Origin: Acidimicrobiaceae bacterium
GTDB lineage: Bacteria; Actinomycetota; Acidimicrobiia; Acidimicrobiales; MedAcidi-G1
NCBI GenBank assembly: GCA_002727895.1
Contig: PBUO01000015.1
Location: 1 to 20,747, forward strand
Reading direction: 5' to 3'
DNA: 20,747 nucleotides
Both the position numbers and the translations under genes were made by a program. Below the pieces are notes generated by a model, which saw only the letters and a program-made list of their open reading frames with translations, had not been told where the DNA came from and ran no database searches. Position 1 is the first letter of the stretch. Each line of letters opens with the position of its first letter. Below are positions 6,830 through 14,742 of the stretch, piece after piece.

Positions 6830-7783
6830 GGTCTCGTCCCGTTCCTCCAGCCAGGCCTGCCCCTCGTCACAGTCGGCGCGGGCCGGACACCAGCGGCACG
6901 GCGGGCCCGGGACCCGGGAGGGTGTGCGGTCGCCGTGGAGGAGCCCGACGAGGCGGCCCACACCGTCGGCCACCCGGAGCACGGTGGCCCGCAGGGTGTC
7001 CTCGGTGACCGCCTCGGAGACGAAGGTGGCCTGGTCCAGGTAGTAGGAGGCCAGCAGCCGGGGTGGGACGCCCATGCGCAGCGTCTCGATCAGGGCGTAG
7101 AAGCGGAGGTCCTCGCGGTGAACGGCGTTGGAGCCGCCCGTCTTGAGGTCCACGATCACCTTGCCGGCGACCAGGCCTCGGGCCATGCCGAGGGTCAGGT
7201 CGGCCTTGCCGTCCAGCACCAGGCGTCCGCCGCAAGGCTCGGCCCGCAGCCGGCTCTCGGTCACCGGCCGCCACGCCGACTTGAGTGGCGGCCAGCACTC
7301 CAGGTACTTGCTGAAGGCGTCGAGGGCCTGGGAGCGCAACTCGGCCCGCTCGGCTTCACCGATGCCCTGGAGCCAGTCACTGAGGTTCTTTTGGGCGGTC
7401 TCCAGACTGGCCAGGGCCTCGTCGATCAGGAGCGGCGGCTCGACCGGCCCCCGCCAGTTGACGGCCAGTTCGACCGCCTTGTGGACCACCGAGCCGCGGG
7501 CGGTGGGCACCCGCCACTCGAAGGGCTCGTCCTCCTCGGCCAAGAACCGGGCCTCGCAGCCGTGGACCATGGCCAGGCGGTGCTTGTTGAGGTACAGGTC
7601 CTCGCCCTCGGGGAGGTCGTCGAGGTGGGGCTCGACGGCCGTCTCCAGGGCGGCCCGGAGGTGGTGGCGGAGGTCGTCGGGGAACTCGGGGCGTTCCCCG
7701 GCCGAGGCGCCCAGCTGGTCGAGAACGGCCTGCTGGGCTGGGTTCAGCGGCTCGGAGTCTGGGGCGGCGGTCGGGTCCTGCAC
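6827..7783 (-). CDS. PD-(D/E)XK nuclease, Cas4/AddB-like, with predicted 4Fe-4S cluster
   Basis: The 318-residue protein carries the RecB-type nuclease motifs in order: GSVVHKAVELAV (His101), DGKADLTLG (Asp195) and VIVDLKTGG (Asp212, Lys214), then LRFYALIETLRMG. Four cysteines are placed as in Cas4 and AddB iron-sulfur nucleases: Cys76 in MVHGCEARF, the slot of the usual first cysteine, and Cys296, Cys299 and Cys305 in CRWCPARADC near the C-terminus. It is expected to be an exonuclease acting on DNA ends. No helicase or cas gene adjoins it, so the pathway is unknown. A longer reading frame begins at 7945, but the GTG at 7783 avoids a low-complexity N-terminal stretch; a CATACT box lies 6 bases before it. 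Confidence 0.82.
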   Translation of the reverse strand: MQDPTAAPDSEPLNPAQQAVLDQLGASAGERPEFPDDLRHHLRAALETAVEPHLDDLPEGEDLYLNKHRLAMVHGCEARFLAEEDEPFEWRVPTARGSVVHKAVELAVNWRGPVEPPLLIDEALASLETAQKNLSDWLQGIGEAERAELRSQALDAFSKYLECWPPLKSAWRPVTESRLRAEPCGGRLVLDGKADLTLGMARGLVAGKVIVDLKTGGSNAVHREDLRFYALIETLRMGVPPRLLASYYLDQATFVSEAVTEDTLRATVLRVADGVGRLVGLLHGDRTPSRVPGPPCRWCPARADCDEGQAWLEERDET

Positions 7784-7860
7784 CCCGCGAGTATGGCCGT
7801 CTGGGGTGACGCCGGGCCGGGAGAGGGGCCGGGGGGCGACTGTCACAGGCGGTCGCGAAG

Positions 7861-8235
7861 ATGTCCACCATGGAGCGGAGGACCAGATCGGCCGGGCCGA
7901 CCACGCCGAACAGAGTGCACGTGGGCGGTGGTCCGGTGTCGGCATCGGTCCGGTTCGCCGAGGTGGCCCGAGGCCTGGGGCAGGCGGCTCGCCTCCGGGG
8001 CCTCGAGGTACCGACCTTCCGGAGCCCTCCGGGTCTCGTCGGCGTCCAGCGGACCATCCGGCGTCGAGGGACGTCGACCACCGTCTCGGTGGTGGTGCGG
8101 GACCGACCGTGGGCGGCCGTGGTGGCCGACATGGTGGAGGGGATCGTGGTGGCCAACCGCTTGGAGTCGATCCGGGCCGACACCGTCCGGGCCGCCCTCT
8201 GGCTGGCCGTCGACGAGCCGGCCCTCGCCGCCTGA
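7861..8235 (+). CDS. Hypothetical protein, small and basic
   Basis: I do not recognise this 124-residue protein. It is judged real because its codons are strongly GC at the third position, it fits a gap with no competing gene, and it is divergent from the nuclease. After a basic disordered N-terminus (to about residue 28) it has SVRFAEVARGLGQAARLRG, a basic QRTIRRRG, then VSVVVRDRPWAAVVADMVEG and a helical C-terminus. It may be one small alpha/beta domain. No membrane segment or metal motif is evident. The start could be 7861 or the ATG at 7870; neither has a good ribosome site. Confidence 0.65.
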   Translation: MSTMERRTRSAGPTTPNRVHVGGGPVSASVRFAEVARGLGQAARLRGLEVPTFRSPPGLVGVQRTIRRRGTSTTVSVVVRDRPWAAVVADMVEGIVVANRLESIRADTVRAALWLAVDEPALAA

Positions 8236-8238
8236 GGG

Positions 8239-8268
8239 TTCACCTGACCTGACGGCGGTGGCTACCGT
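8239..8268 (+). promoter_or_regulatory. Putative promoter of tRNA-Leu
   Basis: TACCGT (8263-8268) fits TANNNT, and TTCACC (8239-8244) is an acceptable -35, with an 18-base spacer. Transcription would begin a few bases before the tRNA. Confidence 0.4.
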
Positions 8269-8277
8269 GAGCCCGGC

Positions 8278-8361
8278 GCCCGGGTGGCGGAACTGGTAGA
8301 CGCAGCGGGCTTAAACCCCGCGGCCCTTCGGGGCGTACAGGTTCGATTCCTGTCCCGGGCA
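8278..8361 (+). tRNA. tRNA-Leu (anticodon UAA)
   Basis: The acceptor stem GCCCGGG (8278-8284) pairs with CCCGGGC (8354-8360), with A as discriminator. The anticodon stem GCGGG/CCCGC (8305-8309, 8317-8321) closes loop CTTAAAC, so the anticodon is TAA at 8312-8314, reading UUA. A class II variable arm GCCC-TTCG-GGGC (8323-8334) and T arm ACAGG-TTCGATT-CCTGT (8337-8353) confirm leucine. Only CC of the terminal CCA follows in the DNA. It decodes the rarest leucine codon in high-GC genomes, the counterpart of Streptomyces bldA. Confidence 0.96.
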
Positions 8362-8380
8362 CCGGCGAGAATGGGGTCCC

Positions 8381-9133
8381 ATGCCCGACGACCAGCCCGA
8401 CGCGGAATCCGACGAGTCCCTCTACCGGCACCCCTACCCGTCGCCGGATCTGGCCGATCGCCACCCCTTCGTGGAGCACGACCACGAGGTCGTCGACGAC
8501 GCCGAGATGCGCCGTCGTGCCGAGGCCTTCCGGGCGACATCCGAACGGCGTCGCAGCGTCCGCATGTTCAGCCCCGATCCGGTGCCCCGGGCACTGGTCG
8601 AGGCGGCGGTGGCCGCCGCGTCGACGGCGCCGTCGGGGGCCCACAAGCAGCCGTGGACCTTCGTGGCCGTCGCCGACCCCGACGTGAAGGCCCGCATCCG
8701 CGAGGCAGCCGAGGCCGAGGAGCGCACCAACTACCTCGACAACCGGATGAACGCCGAGTGGCAGGAGGCCCTCGCCCCCCTGGGCACCGACCACCACAAG
8801 GAGTTCCTCGACGTCGCTCCCTGGCTGGTCGTCCTTTTCGAGCAGCGTTACGAACTCCGAGACGACGGCTCGACGCGGAAGAACTACTACGTGAAGGAGA
8901 GCGTGGGGATCGCCGCCGGGCTCTTCGTAGCCGCCGTCCACGACATGGGCCTGGCCACCCTGCCCCACACCCCGTCGCCCATGGCGTTCCTGCGAACGAT
9001 TCTGGGTCGTCCCGAGAACGAGCGGCCGTTCGTCATGTTCCCCGTCGGGCGCCCGCTGCCCGGCGTGCGAGTCCCCGACCTGCGGCGCAAGGCCCTCGAC
9101 GAGGTCCTCGTCGTCCTCGACGGGATGGGCTGA
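8381..9133 (+). CDS. Nitroreductase-fold flavoprotein of the iodotyrosine deiodinase type
   Basis: The 250-residue FMN enzyme starts with RRSVRMFSPDPVP (about 57-69) and the flavin-binding APSGAHKQPWTFV (83-95), then EAEERTNYLDNRM, DHHKEFLDVAPWLVVLFEQ, and GLATLPHTPSPMAFLRTILGRP. These match mammalian iodotyrosine deiodinase. The three residues that clamp the amino-acid part of halotyrosine (human Glu157, Tyr161, Lys182) align with Glu114, Tyr118 and Lys140, and Thr198 falls where the flavin N5 contact is expected. It probably removes halogen reductively from halotyrosines, or acts on a similar phenolic substrate. There is no signal peptide or membrane helix. The ATG lies 19 bases after the tRNA, so it may be co-transcribed with it. 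Confidence 0.85.
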   Translation: MPDDQPDAESDESLYRHPYPSPDLADRHPFVEHDHEVVDDAEMRRRAEAFRATSERRRSVRMFSPDPVPRALVEAAVAAASTAPSGAHKQPWTFVAVADPDVKARIREAAEAEERTNYLDNRMNAEWQEALAPLGTDHHKEFLDVAPWLVVLFEQRYELRDDGSTRKNYYVKESVGIAAGLFVAAVHDMGLATLPHTPSPMAFLRTILGRPENERPFVMFPVGRPLPGVRVPDLRRKALDEVLVVLDGMG

Positions 9134-9136
9134 CCC

Positions 9137-10030
9137 TCAGAGCAGGAGTGCGGTGCCGACCACGGTGAGGATGGCACCCAGCCAGGCCCCGGGGGCCGGG
9201 ACCTGCCGGAGGCGGAGCCACAGCAGCGGGAGCAGGATGACCGGCGTGGTGGCCGACAGGATGGTGGCCACTCCCGTGTCCCCCTTTCCGAGGGACCACA
9301 GCAGCAGGCTCATCCCGACGACCATGGCGATGAAGGCGCTGGCCGCCAAGCGCAGGTGGTCGGTGGGGACCAGGTCGCCCCTTCGGACCGGCCGGGCCAG
9401 CCGGTCGCCGGGGCGGGCCAGGATCCAAAGGGCGACGGTGGCGATCACCGCGCGGGTGGCCGCCACGGCCAATGTGTCCGCTCCGTCCTCCAGGACAGGC
9501 TTGGCGGCCAGCGCACCCAACGCCTGGCCGAGCGCTCCGATGCCGGCCCACACGGCCCCGCCCAGCAGCGACCCCTCGATGCGTTCGAACGCATCGGTGT
9601 GGGTGCCGCTGCGCGACCCGTAGTTGACGGCCAGGGCGATGCCGGCCACGGTCAGCACCGCGCCGACCAGGGCCCACGGGGCGAACGACTCGTCGAATAG
9701 CAGGACGCCGCCCACCGCGGCCAGTGGGGCGTTCGAGGTGAACAACACCGAGGTCCGCCGGGGGCCGATGCGGGCCATGGCGGTGAACAGGGCCAGATCG
9801 CCGAGCAGGAGGCCGACCAGGCCGGACACGGCCAGCAGGCCCAGGTCGCCCCGGTCCAGCGTCGACCAGCCGCCGGTCGCCGTGGCCAACGCGAGCAGCA
9901 TCCCGCTCACGTACAGCATCCGGAGCCGGCAGAACCTCGGCCCACCGAGTCGTCGGACCGGTTCGGCGGCGATCAGGCTGCTGCAGGCCCACGACGTGGC
10001 GGCCAGCAGGGCGGCGACCTGGTAGGGCAT
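9137..10030 (-). CDS. EamA/DMT family permease
   Basis: The 297-residue protein has about ten hydrophobic helices in two EamA repeats. The first runs from MPYQVAALLAATSWACSSLI through GLLLGDLALFTAMARIGP and RTSVLFTSNAPLAAVGGVLL. The second runs from GGAVWAGIGALGQALGALA through SLGKGDTGVATILSATTPV to the C-terminus. It is a drug/metabolite transporter, probably an exporter of amino acids or metabolites; the substrate is not predictable. Frames continue upstream of 10030, but starting there would overlap the divergent gene at 10076, and the first helix begins at this ATG. Its stop lies 3 bases from that of the convergent flavoprotein gene. Confidence 0.85.
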   Translation of the reverse strand: MPYQVAALLAATSWACSSLIAAEPVRRLGGPRFCRLRMLYVSGMLLALATATGGWSTLDRGDLGLLAVSGLVGLLLGDLALFTAMARIGPRRTSVLFTSNAPLAAVGGVLLFDESFAPWALVGAVLTVAGIALAVNYGSRSGTHTDAFERIEGSLLGGAVWAGIGALGQALGALAAKPVLEDGADTLAVAATRAVIATVALWILARPGDRLARPVRRGDLVPTDHLRLAASAFIAMVVGMSLLLWSLGKGDTGVATILSATTPVILLPLLWLRLRQVPAPGAWLGAILTVVGTALLL

Positions 10031-10075
10031 CGAGCCAGTCCACCACCGGAGTCGGGGGCGCGCGAGGATGCGCGC

Positions 10076-10539
10076 ATGGACGACGCGAACCACGAAGGGG
10101 CCGAGCAGCCCCGGGCGACCGGCCGCTGCGAGTGCGGCGGCGTCCGGTACCAGGTGTCTGGCAGGTTGCGCCCGGTGGTGCACTGCCACTGCATGCCGTG
10201 TCGCCGGATCACCGGTCACCACATGGCGGCCACCGCGGCCCGTCGTGCGGACCTCCAACTCGAGTCCGAGTCCACGCTGGCCTGGTACGACCGCACGCCC
10301 GAGACCCGTTACGGCTTCTGCAACCGGTGTGGTGCCACGTTGTTCTGGACGGCATCGGACAAGCCGTCGACCATCGCCATCGCCGGCGGGACACTCGACC
10401 AGCCGACCGGCCTGCGAACCGTGCTAGCCATCTACACCGACCAGGCCGCCGACTTCCACTCCCTCGACGCGGCACTGGACTCATTCCCGCTGGACCAACC
10501 CGACGACCACCGGACCTGGCCGGGCTCGGAGGGCGGCTC

Positions 10540-10543
<4 letters not shown>
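10076..10543 (+). CDS. GFA family zinc-binding protein
   Basis: The 155-residue protein shows the full cysteine set of the glutathione-dependent formaldehyde-activating (GFA) fold: Cys18 and Cys20 in GRCECGGVRYQV, Cys37, Cys39 and Cys42 in HCHCMPCRR, Cys82 and Cys85 in FCNRCGATLFW. These would bind structural and catalytic zinc. The family includes glutathione S-hydroxymethyltransferases, but actinobacteria rarely use glutathione, so the thiol partner and reaction are uncertain. The ATG follows AGGA (10065-10068) by 7 bases. Its TGA overlaps the TTG start of mtnA, so the two are translationally coupled. Confidence 0.85.
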
Positions 10544-11592
<1,049 letters not shown>

Positions 11593-11614
11593 GGGCGTCC
11601 CGAGGGGTACCCGG

Positions 11615-11629
11615 CGGGGCGGAACCCCG
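11615..11629 (+). terminator. Short GC hairpin behind mtnA
   Basis: CGGGG (11615-11619) and CCCCG (11625-11629) form a 5-bp stem with a 5-base loop, 22 bases after the mtnA stop and just before the -10-like box of the next gene. It could be a weak terminator. Confidence 0.3.
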
Positions 11630-11633
11630 GACC

Positions 11634-11639
11634 TATGCT
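11634..11639 (+). promoter_or_regulatory. Putative -10 box (TATGCT) of leaderless LysM transcript
   Basis: TATGCT fits the -10 consensus and lies 6 bases before the ATG at 11646. No Shine-Dalgarno is present in those 6 bases. Confidence 0.5.
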
Positions 11640-11645
11640 CCGGCC

Positions 11646-12257
11646 ATGCCCCGAATTCTCGCAGCACCAATCGCCGTCGCCGCCGCCATGGCCCTGCTGG
11701 CCGCCGCCTGCGGGAGCTCCGAGGACGATCCGGTGGTCGTCCAGACCACCACCAGCGAGATGTTCGCCACCACGACCACCGAGGCTCCGACGGAGGCTCC
11801 GGCCACTACGACCACCGAGGCGCCCGCCGAGGCTCCGGCCACCACCACCGAGGCGCCCGCCGAGGCTCCGTCCGACGTGCCCGAGTCGGTCACCGTGGAG
11901 GAGGGCGATTCGCTTTCCAAGATCGCCAAGCGGTACGGCACCACGGTCGACGCCCTGGTCCGCATCAACGAGATGTGCGACCCGAACCAGATTTTTGTCG
12001 GCCAGGTCATCCTGCTTGCCGACCCGGACGCCGAGTCGACCGACGAGGACGACGCTGTGGCCGACGTCGTGATCGTGACCGTCCAGGCCGGCGACTCGCT
12101 GTCCAAGATCGCCAAGCGTCACGACACGACCGTCGAGGACATCATGGCCCGCAACGCCATCGAGGACGCCAACCTGCTGTTCGTCGGCCAGGAACTGGTC
12201 ATCGACGGCGAGGTCCCCGCCGAGGACGAGGCGCCCGAGGAGAACCCGTACTGCTGA
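11646..12257 (+). CDS. Lipoprotein with Thr/Pro-rich linker and two LysM domains
   Basis: The 203-residue protein begins with a lipoprotein signal (hydrophobic residues to 20, lipobox LAAAC with Cys22), so it should be tethered to the outer face of the cell membrane. Residues ~33-75 are a low-complexity linker of TTTEAPAEAPA units. Two LysM modules follow, VTVEEGDSLSKIAKRYGTTV to about residue 125 and VTVQAGDSLSKIAKRHDTTV to about 190, which bind N-acetylglucosamine of peptidoglycan. An acidic tail ends in Cys. No catalytic domain is present, so it is probably a wall-binding adaptor or scaffold. Each LysM has the canonical G-D-S-L-x-x-I-A core. It sits 24 bases before the aconitase X genes and may be in their transcript, without an obvious functional link. 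Confidence 0.88.
   Translation: MPRILAAPIAVAAAMALLAAACGSSEDDPVVVQTTTSEMFATTTTEAPTEAPATTTTEAPAEAPATTTEAPAEAPSDVPESVTVEEGDSLSKIAKRYGTTVDALVRINEMCDPNQIFVGQVILLADPDAESTDEDDAVADVVIVTVQAGDSLSKIAKRHDTTVEDIMARNAIEDANLLFVGQELVIDGEVPAEDEAPEENPYC
11811..11870 (+). repeat. In-frame tandem repeat encoding TTTEAPAEAPA
   Basis: Two identical 27-base copies at 11811-11837 and 11844-11870 are offset by 33 bases (11 codons), with degenerate copies before them from about 11773. They code for the Thr/Pro/Glu/Ala linker of the LysM lipoprotein and could vary in number by slippage. Confidence 0.8.
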
Positions 12258-12281
12258 GTCGCCCTCGGCCGGCCACCTGAC

Positions 12282-13550
12282 ATGGCGCTCCGCCTCGACG
12301 ACCGCGACGAGGCACGCCTGGCCGGCACCGAGGGCGAAGCCCTCCGAATGGCAACCAGCATCGTGGCCCGCCTCGCCGCGGCCATGGATGCCGAACGGCT
12401 GCTGGACGTCACCGGTGCCCACGTCGACGCCTGCCTCTACCTGGGCCCGGCCACCCTCGACTTCGCCGACCGAATGGCCGACGCGGGAGCCAGGGTGGCT
12501 GTGCCCACCACGCTCAACGTGTCGTCACTGGACCTCCGCCACCCCGATCTCTACCGGGGCGATCCCGACGAGGCCCGGGCAGCCCGTCGCCTCATGGAGC
12601 GCTACGAGGAGATGGGCTGTCGGCCCACCTGGACGTGCGCCCCGTACCAAGCTGAGGCCCGTCCCGGCCTGGGCGAGCACGTGGCGTGGGCCGAGTCCAA
12701 CGCCATCGCCTTCGCCAATTCGGTGCTCGGGGCCCGTACCCACCGCTACGGCGACTTCGTGGACATCGCCTGTGCAGTGACCGGGCGGGCCCCGGCCGCC
12801 GGCCTGCACCTGGACGCCAACCGGATGGCCAGCGTCGTCTACCGGCTCGACGGGGCTTCCTCGGAACTCCTTGACCGGGACGTCCTCTACCCAGTCCTCG
12901 GTGGGCTGGTCGGCCGCTCGGTCGGCAAGGAGATCCCAGTGGTCGACGGCCTCCCGCCAGAGGTGTCCGAGGACCGGCTCAAGGCCCTGGGCGCGGCCGC
13001 CGCGGCCACCGGTTCGGTCGGCCTGTTTCACGTCGTCGGCTCCACCCCGGAGGCCCCCGACCTGGCCACCGCCCTCGGAGGGCGGGAACCGGACCGGGTG
13101 GTGGACGTGACGCCGACCGACCTGCGGGCGGCCCGCGACTTGCTCACCACCGCGGTGGGGGACCGGCTGGACGTGGTCAGCCTCGGAACGCCCCACTACT
13201 CGGTGGCCGAACTGGGCCGCCTGACGGAACTCCTGGGCGATCGGCGGGTCCACCCCGACGTGGCGCTGTACGCCTCGACCGGCCGGGACGTCCTCCGCGA
13301 GGTCGAGCTGCGAGGTTGGGTGGCCCGGCTGGAAGCGGCCGGCGTGCGGCTGGTCGTCGACACCTGCACCTACGTCACGCCGATCATCGACGCCGATGCC
13401 CGGACGGCCATGACCGACTCGGCCAAGTGGGCCTACTACGCCCCCGGCAACCTCGGCCTCGAGGTGGCCTTCGGCAGCACGGAGGACTGCGTGGAGTCCG
13501 CGGTGGCCGGCCGGGTCGTCCGCGACGAGGGGATCTGGGCCGGTGCCTGA
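12282..13550 (+). CDS. Aconitase X large (catalytic) subunit
   Basis: The 422-residue protein is the large aconitase X subunit (formerly DUF521): VPTTLNVSSLDLRHP, GCRPTWTCAPYQ, AWAESNAIAFANSVLGART, YGDFVDIACAVTGRAP, VVDTCTYVTPII, and DSAKWAYYAPGNLG. Cys119, Cys362 and Cys403 (STEDCVESAV) are the likely iron-sulfur ligands; this is inference from conservation. Known split forms act as bacterial cis-3-hydroxy-L-proline dehydratase or archaeal phosphomevalonate dehydratase. In this bacterial setting a hydroxyproline or related hydroxy-acid dehydratase is more likely. The ATG has no clear ribosome site. It overlaps the small-subunit gene by 8 bases. Confidence 0.9.
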   Translation: MALRLDDRDEARLAGTEGEALRMATSIVARLAAAMDAERLLDVTGAHVDACLYLGPATLDFADRMADAGARVAVPTTLNVSSLDLRHPDLYRGDPDEARAARRLMERYEEMGCRPTWTCAPYQAEARPGLGEHVAWAESNAIAFANSVLGARTHRYGDFVDIACAVTGRAPAAGLHLDANRMASVVYRLDGASSELLDRDVLYPVLGGLVGRSVGKEIPVVDGLPPEVSEDRLKALGAAAAATGSVGLFHVVGSTPEAPDLATALGGREPDRVVDVTPTDLRAARDLLTTAVGDRLDVVSLGTPHYSVAELGRLTELLGDRRVHPDVALYASTGRDVLREVELRGWVARLEAAGVRLVVDTCTYVTPIIDADARTAMTDSAKWAYYAPGNLGLEVAFGSTEDCVESAVAGRVVRDEGIWAGA

Positions 13551-13971
13551 GCCGGTCTCTGGTCCAGTGCCCGCCCGGGTGATGGTTCCCGGCGAGGCGG
13601 TCGGCGAGGTGCTGCGCCTCGACGAGCCCCTCAGTTTCTGGGGTGGCATGGACCCGTCGACCGGACGGGTCATCGATCGACGCCACCCCCAGGTCGGCGA
13701 GTCGATCACCGGTCGGGTGCTGGCCATGCCGTTCGGCCGCGGTTCCAGCTCGGGGAGCAGCGCCCTGTGCGAGGCGGTCCGTGCCGGGACCGGCCCGGCG
13801 GCAATCCTGATGGGCGAACCGGACGAGATCGTGGCCCTCGGAGCCATCGTGGCCGACGAGGTCTACGGGACCTCGTTCCCGGTCGTCGTGCTCCCAGTGG
13901 ATGGCTTCGTCGGGCTGGTCACCGGCCAGCAGGTCGAAGTGGCGGCCGACGGGACTGTCCAACCGGCCTGA
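13543..13971 (+). CDS. Aconitase X small (swivel) subunit
   Basis: The 142-residue protein is the swivelling domain of aconitase X (formerly DUF126). EPLSFWGGMDPSTGRVID is followed by the hallmark loop AMPFGRGSSSGSSALCEA, whose serines contact substrate, and GPAAILMGEPDEIVALGAIV. It completes the active site of the large subunit, so this is the two-gene form, not the fused one. The GTG at 13543 lies 9 bases after a GAGGGGA stretch (13527-13533) and overlaps the end of the large-subunit gene; an in-frame GTG at 13567 is an alternative. It is convergent with the sulfotransferase-like gene. Confidence 0.9.
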   Translation: MPEPVSGPVPARVMVPGEAVGEVLRLDEPLSFWGGMDPSTGRVIDRRHPQVGESITGRVLAMPFGRGSSSGSSALCEAVRAGTGPAAILMGEPDEIVALGAIVADEVYGTSFPVVVLPVDGFVGLVTGQQVEVAADGTVQPA

Positions 13972-14003
13972 GCCCGCCCGGCCGGACGCCAGCCTGTCAG
14001 GCC
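13965..14003. terminator. Inverted repeat spanning two convergent stop codons
   Basis: GGCCTGA (13965-13971) and TCAGGCC (13997-14003) are perfect inverted copies holding the two stop codons. Inside lie the self-complementary GCCTG-T-CAGGC (13992-14002) and a CCGGCCGG palindrome. It may be a bidirectional terminator, although part of the symmetry follows from both proteins ending in Ala-stop. Confidence 0.35.
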
Positions 14004-14716
14004 GTGACGGCGAACTCCAGCAGGCGCTCGTAGAGCGGACGGGCCCGCTCGACCACCGGTCGGAGGTGGTCGGGAGCCGGCTCGGTGCTCGGCACGCTGG
14101 CTTCGAAGCCGGTGGACCGGTGCGTGCTGGCGTACCAGTGGGGCGCCCACACCCCGTCCTCCGGCTTGGGGCCGGCCGGCCACGACAGCATGGCCGGGTC
14201 GAAGTCGAGGCCCAGATCGTGGCAGACCCGGCGCAGCATGGCCTCCGGGGTGGCCAGCAGGTCTGCTGAGTCCACGACCAGCGGCCGGTCGCCGGCGGCC
14301 AGGCTGGCGTCGAGCAGGTCGACCTGGATGGGCAGCCCGGTGTCGGCCACGTCCACGTCGGGCACGTTGCGGGCGAACGAGGTGACGACCCGTTCCGGGT
14401 CGCGGATCAGCAGCAGGTTGCGGCAGTCACCGAGGAAGTCGCGGTCCAGGTCCACGAAGTGCTGGGCCATCTGCTTGAAAAAGGCCACCGGGGTCGGGTG
14501 GTCGCCCAGGATCACGTCTCGGACCACCGCCTCGCCGTCTGGGTCCTGGCTGGCCAGCACCTCGTCCCGACCCGGATGCTCTCGACCCGTCACCCGCAGG
14601 TAGTGGGCGTAGATGGGCTCGTCGAACACCGTGGTGTCGGCCCGCTGCCGGAAGGCGTACATGAACGAGGTCGAGACGTTTCGCGGCCCCGACCAGCAGT
14701 TGATGCGCAGGGTCAT
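13997..14716 (-). CDS. Sulfotransferase-like P-loop protein
   Basis: The 239-residue protein has a sulfotransferase-type phosphate loop near the N-terminus (NCWSGPRNVSTSFMYAFRQR, residues 6-25). A 3'-phosphate-type motif LLLIRDPERVVTSFARN (101-117) has Arg105 and Ser113 in the usual R-x-P...S places. The C-terminal block GPKPEDGVWAPHWYASTHR resembles, from memory, the N-terminal half of plant proteins At3g05190/At5g27410. PAPS-dependent sulfation is therefore possible but unproven. The ATG at 14716 is chosen because the frame's upstream extension is antisense to the neighbouring aminotransferase gene. It lies 26 bases behind that gene in the same direction, so the two form an operon. Confidence 0.82.
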   Translation of the reverse strand: MTLRINCWSGPRNVSTSFMYAFRQRADTTVFDEPIYAHYLRVTGREHPGRDEVLASQDPDGEAVVRDVILGDHPTPVAFFKQMAQHFVDLDRDFLGDCRNLLLIRDPERVVTSFARNVPDVDVADTGLPIQVDLLDASLAAGDRPLVVDSADLLATPEAMLRRVCHDLGLDFDPAMLSWPAGPKPEDGVWAPHWYASTHRSTGFEASVPSTEPAPDHLRPVVERARPLYERLLEFAVTA

Positions 14717-14742
14717 GGGCGATGAGTCGCGGCCGACCAGTC

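Noticed and set aside
7784..7945. Extension of the nuclease frame to a GTG at 7945
   Set aside because: It would overlap the divergent gene starting at 7861 and adds a low-complexity Trp/Pro/Ser-rich stretch without homology.
11773..11870. Repeated units that might suggest a CRISPR or VNTR element
   Set aside because: The repeats are in frame, code for a Thr/Pro/Glu linker of a lipoprotein, and have no unique spacers.
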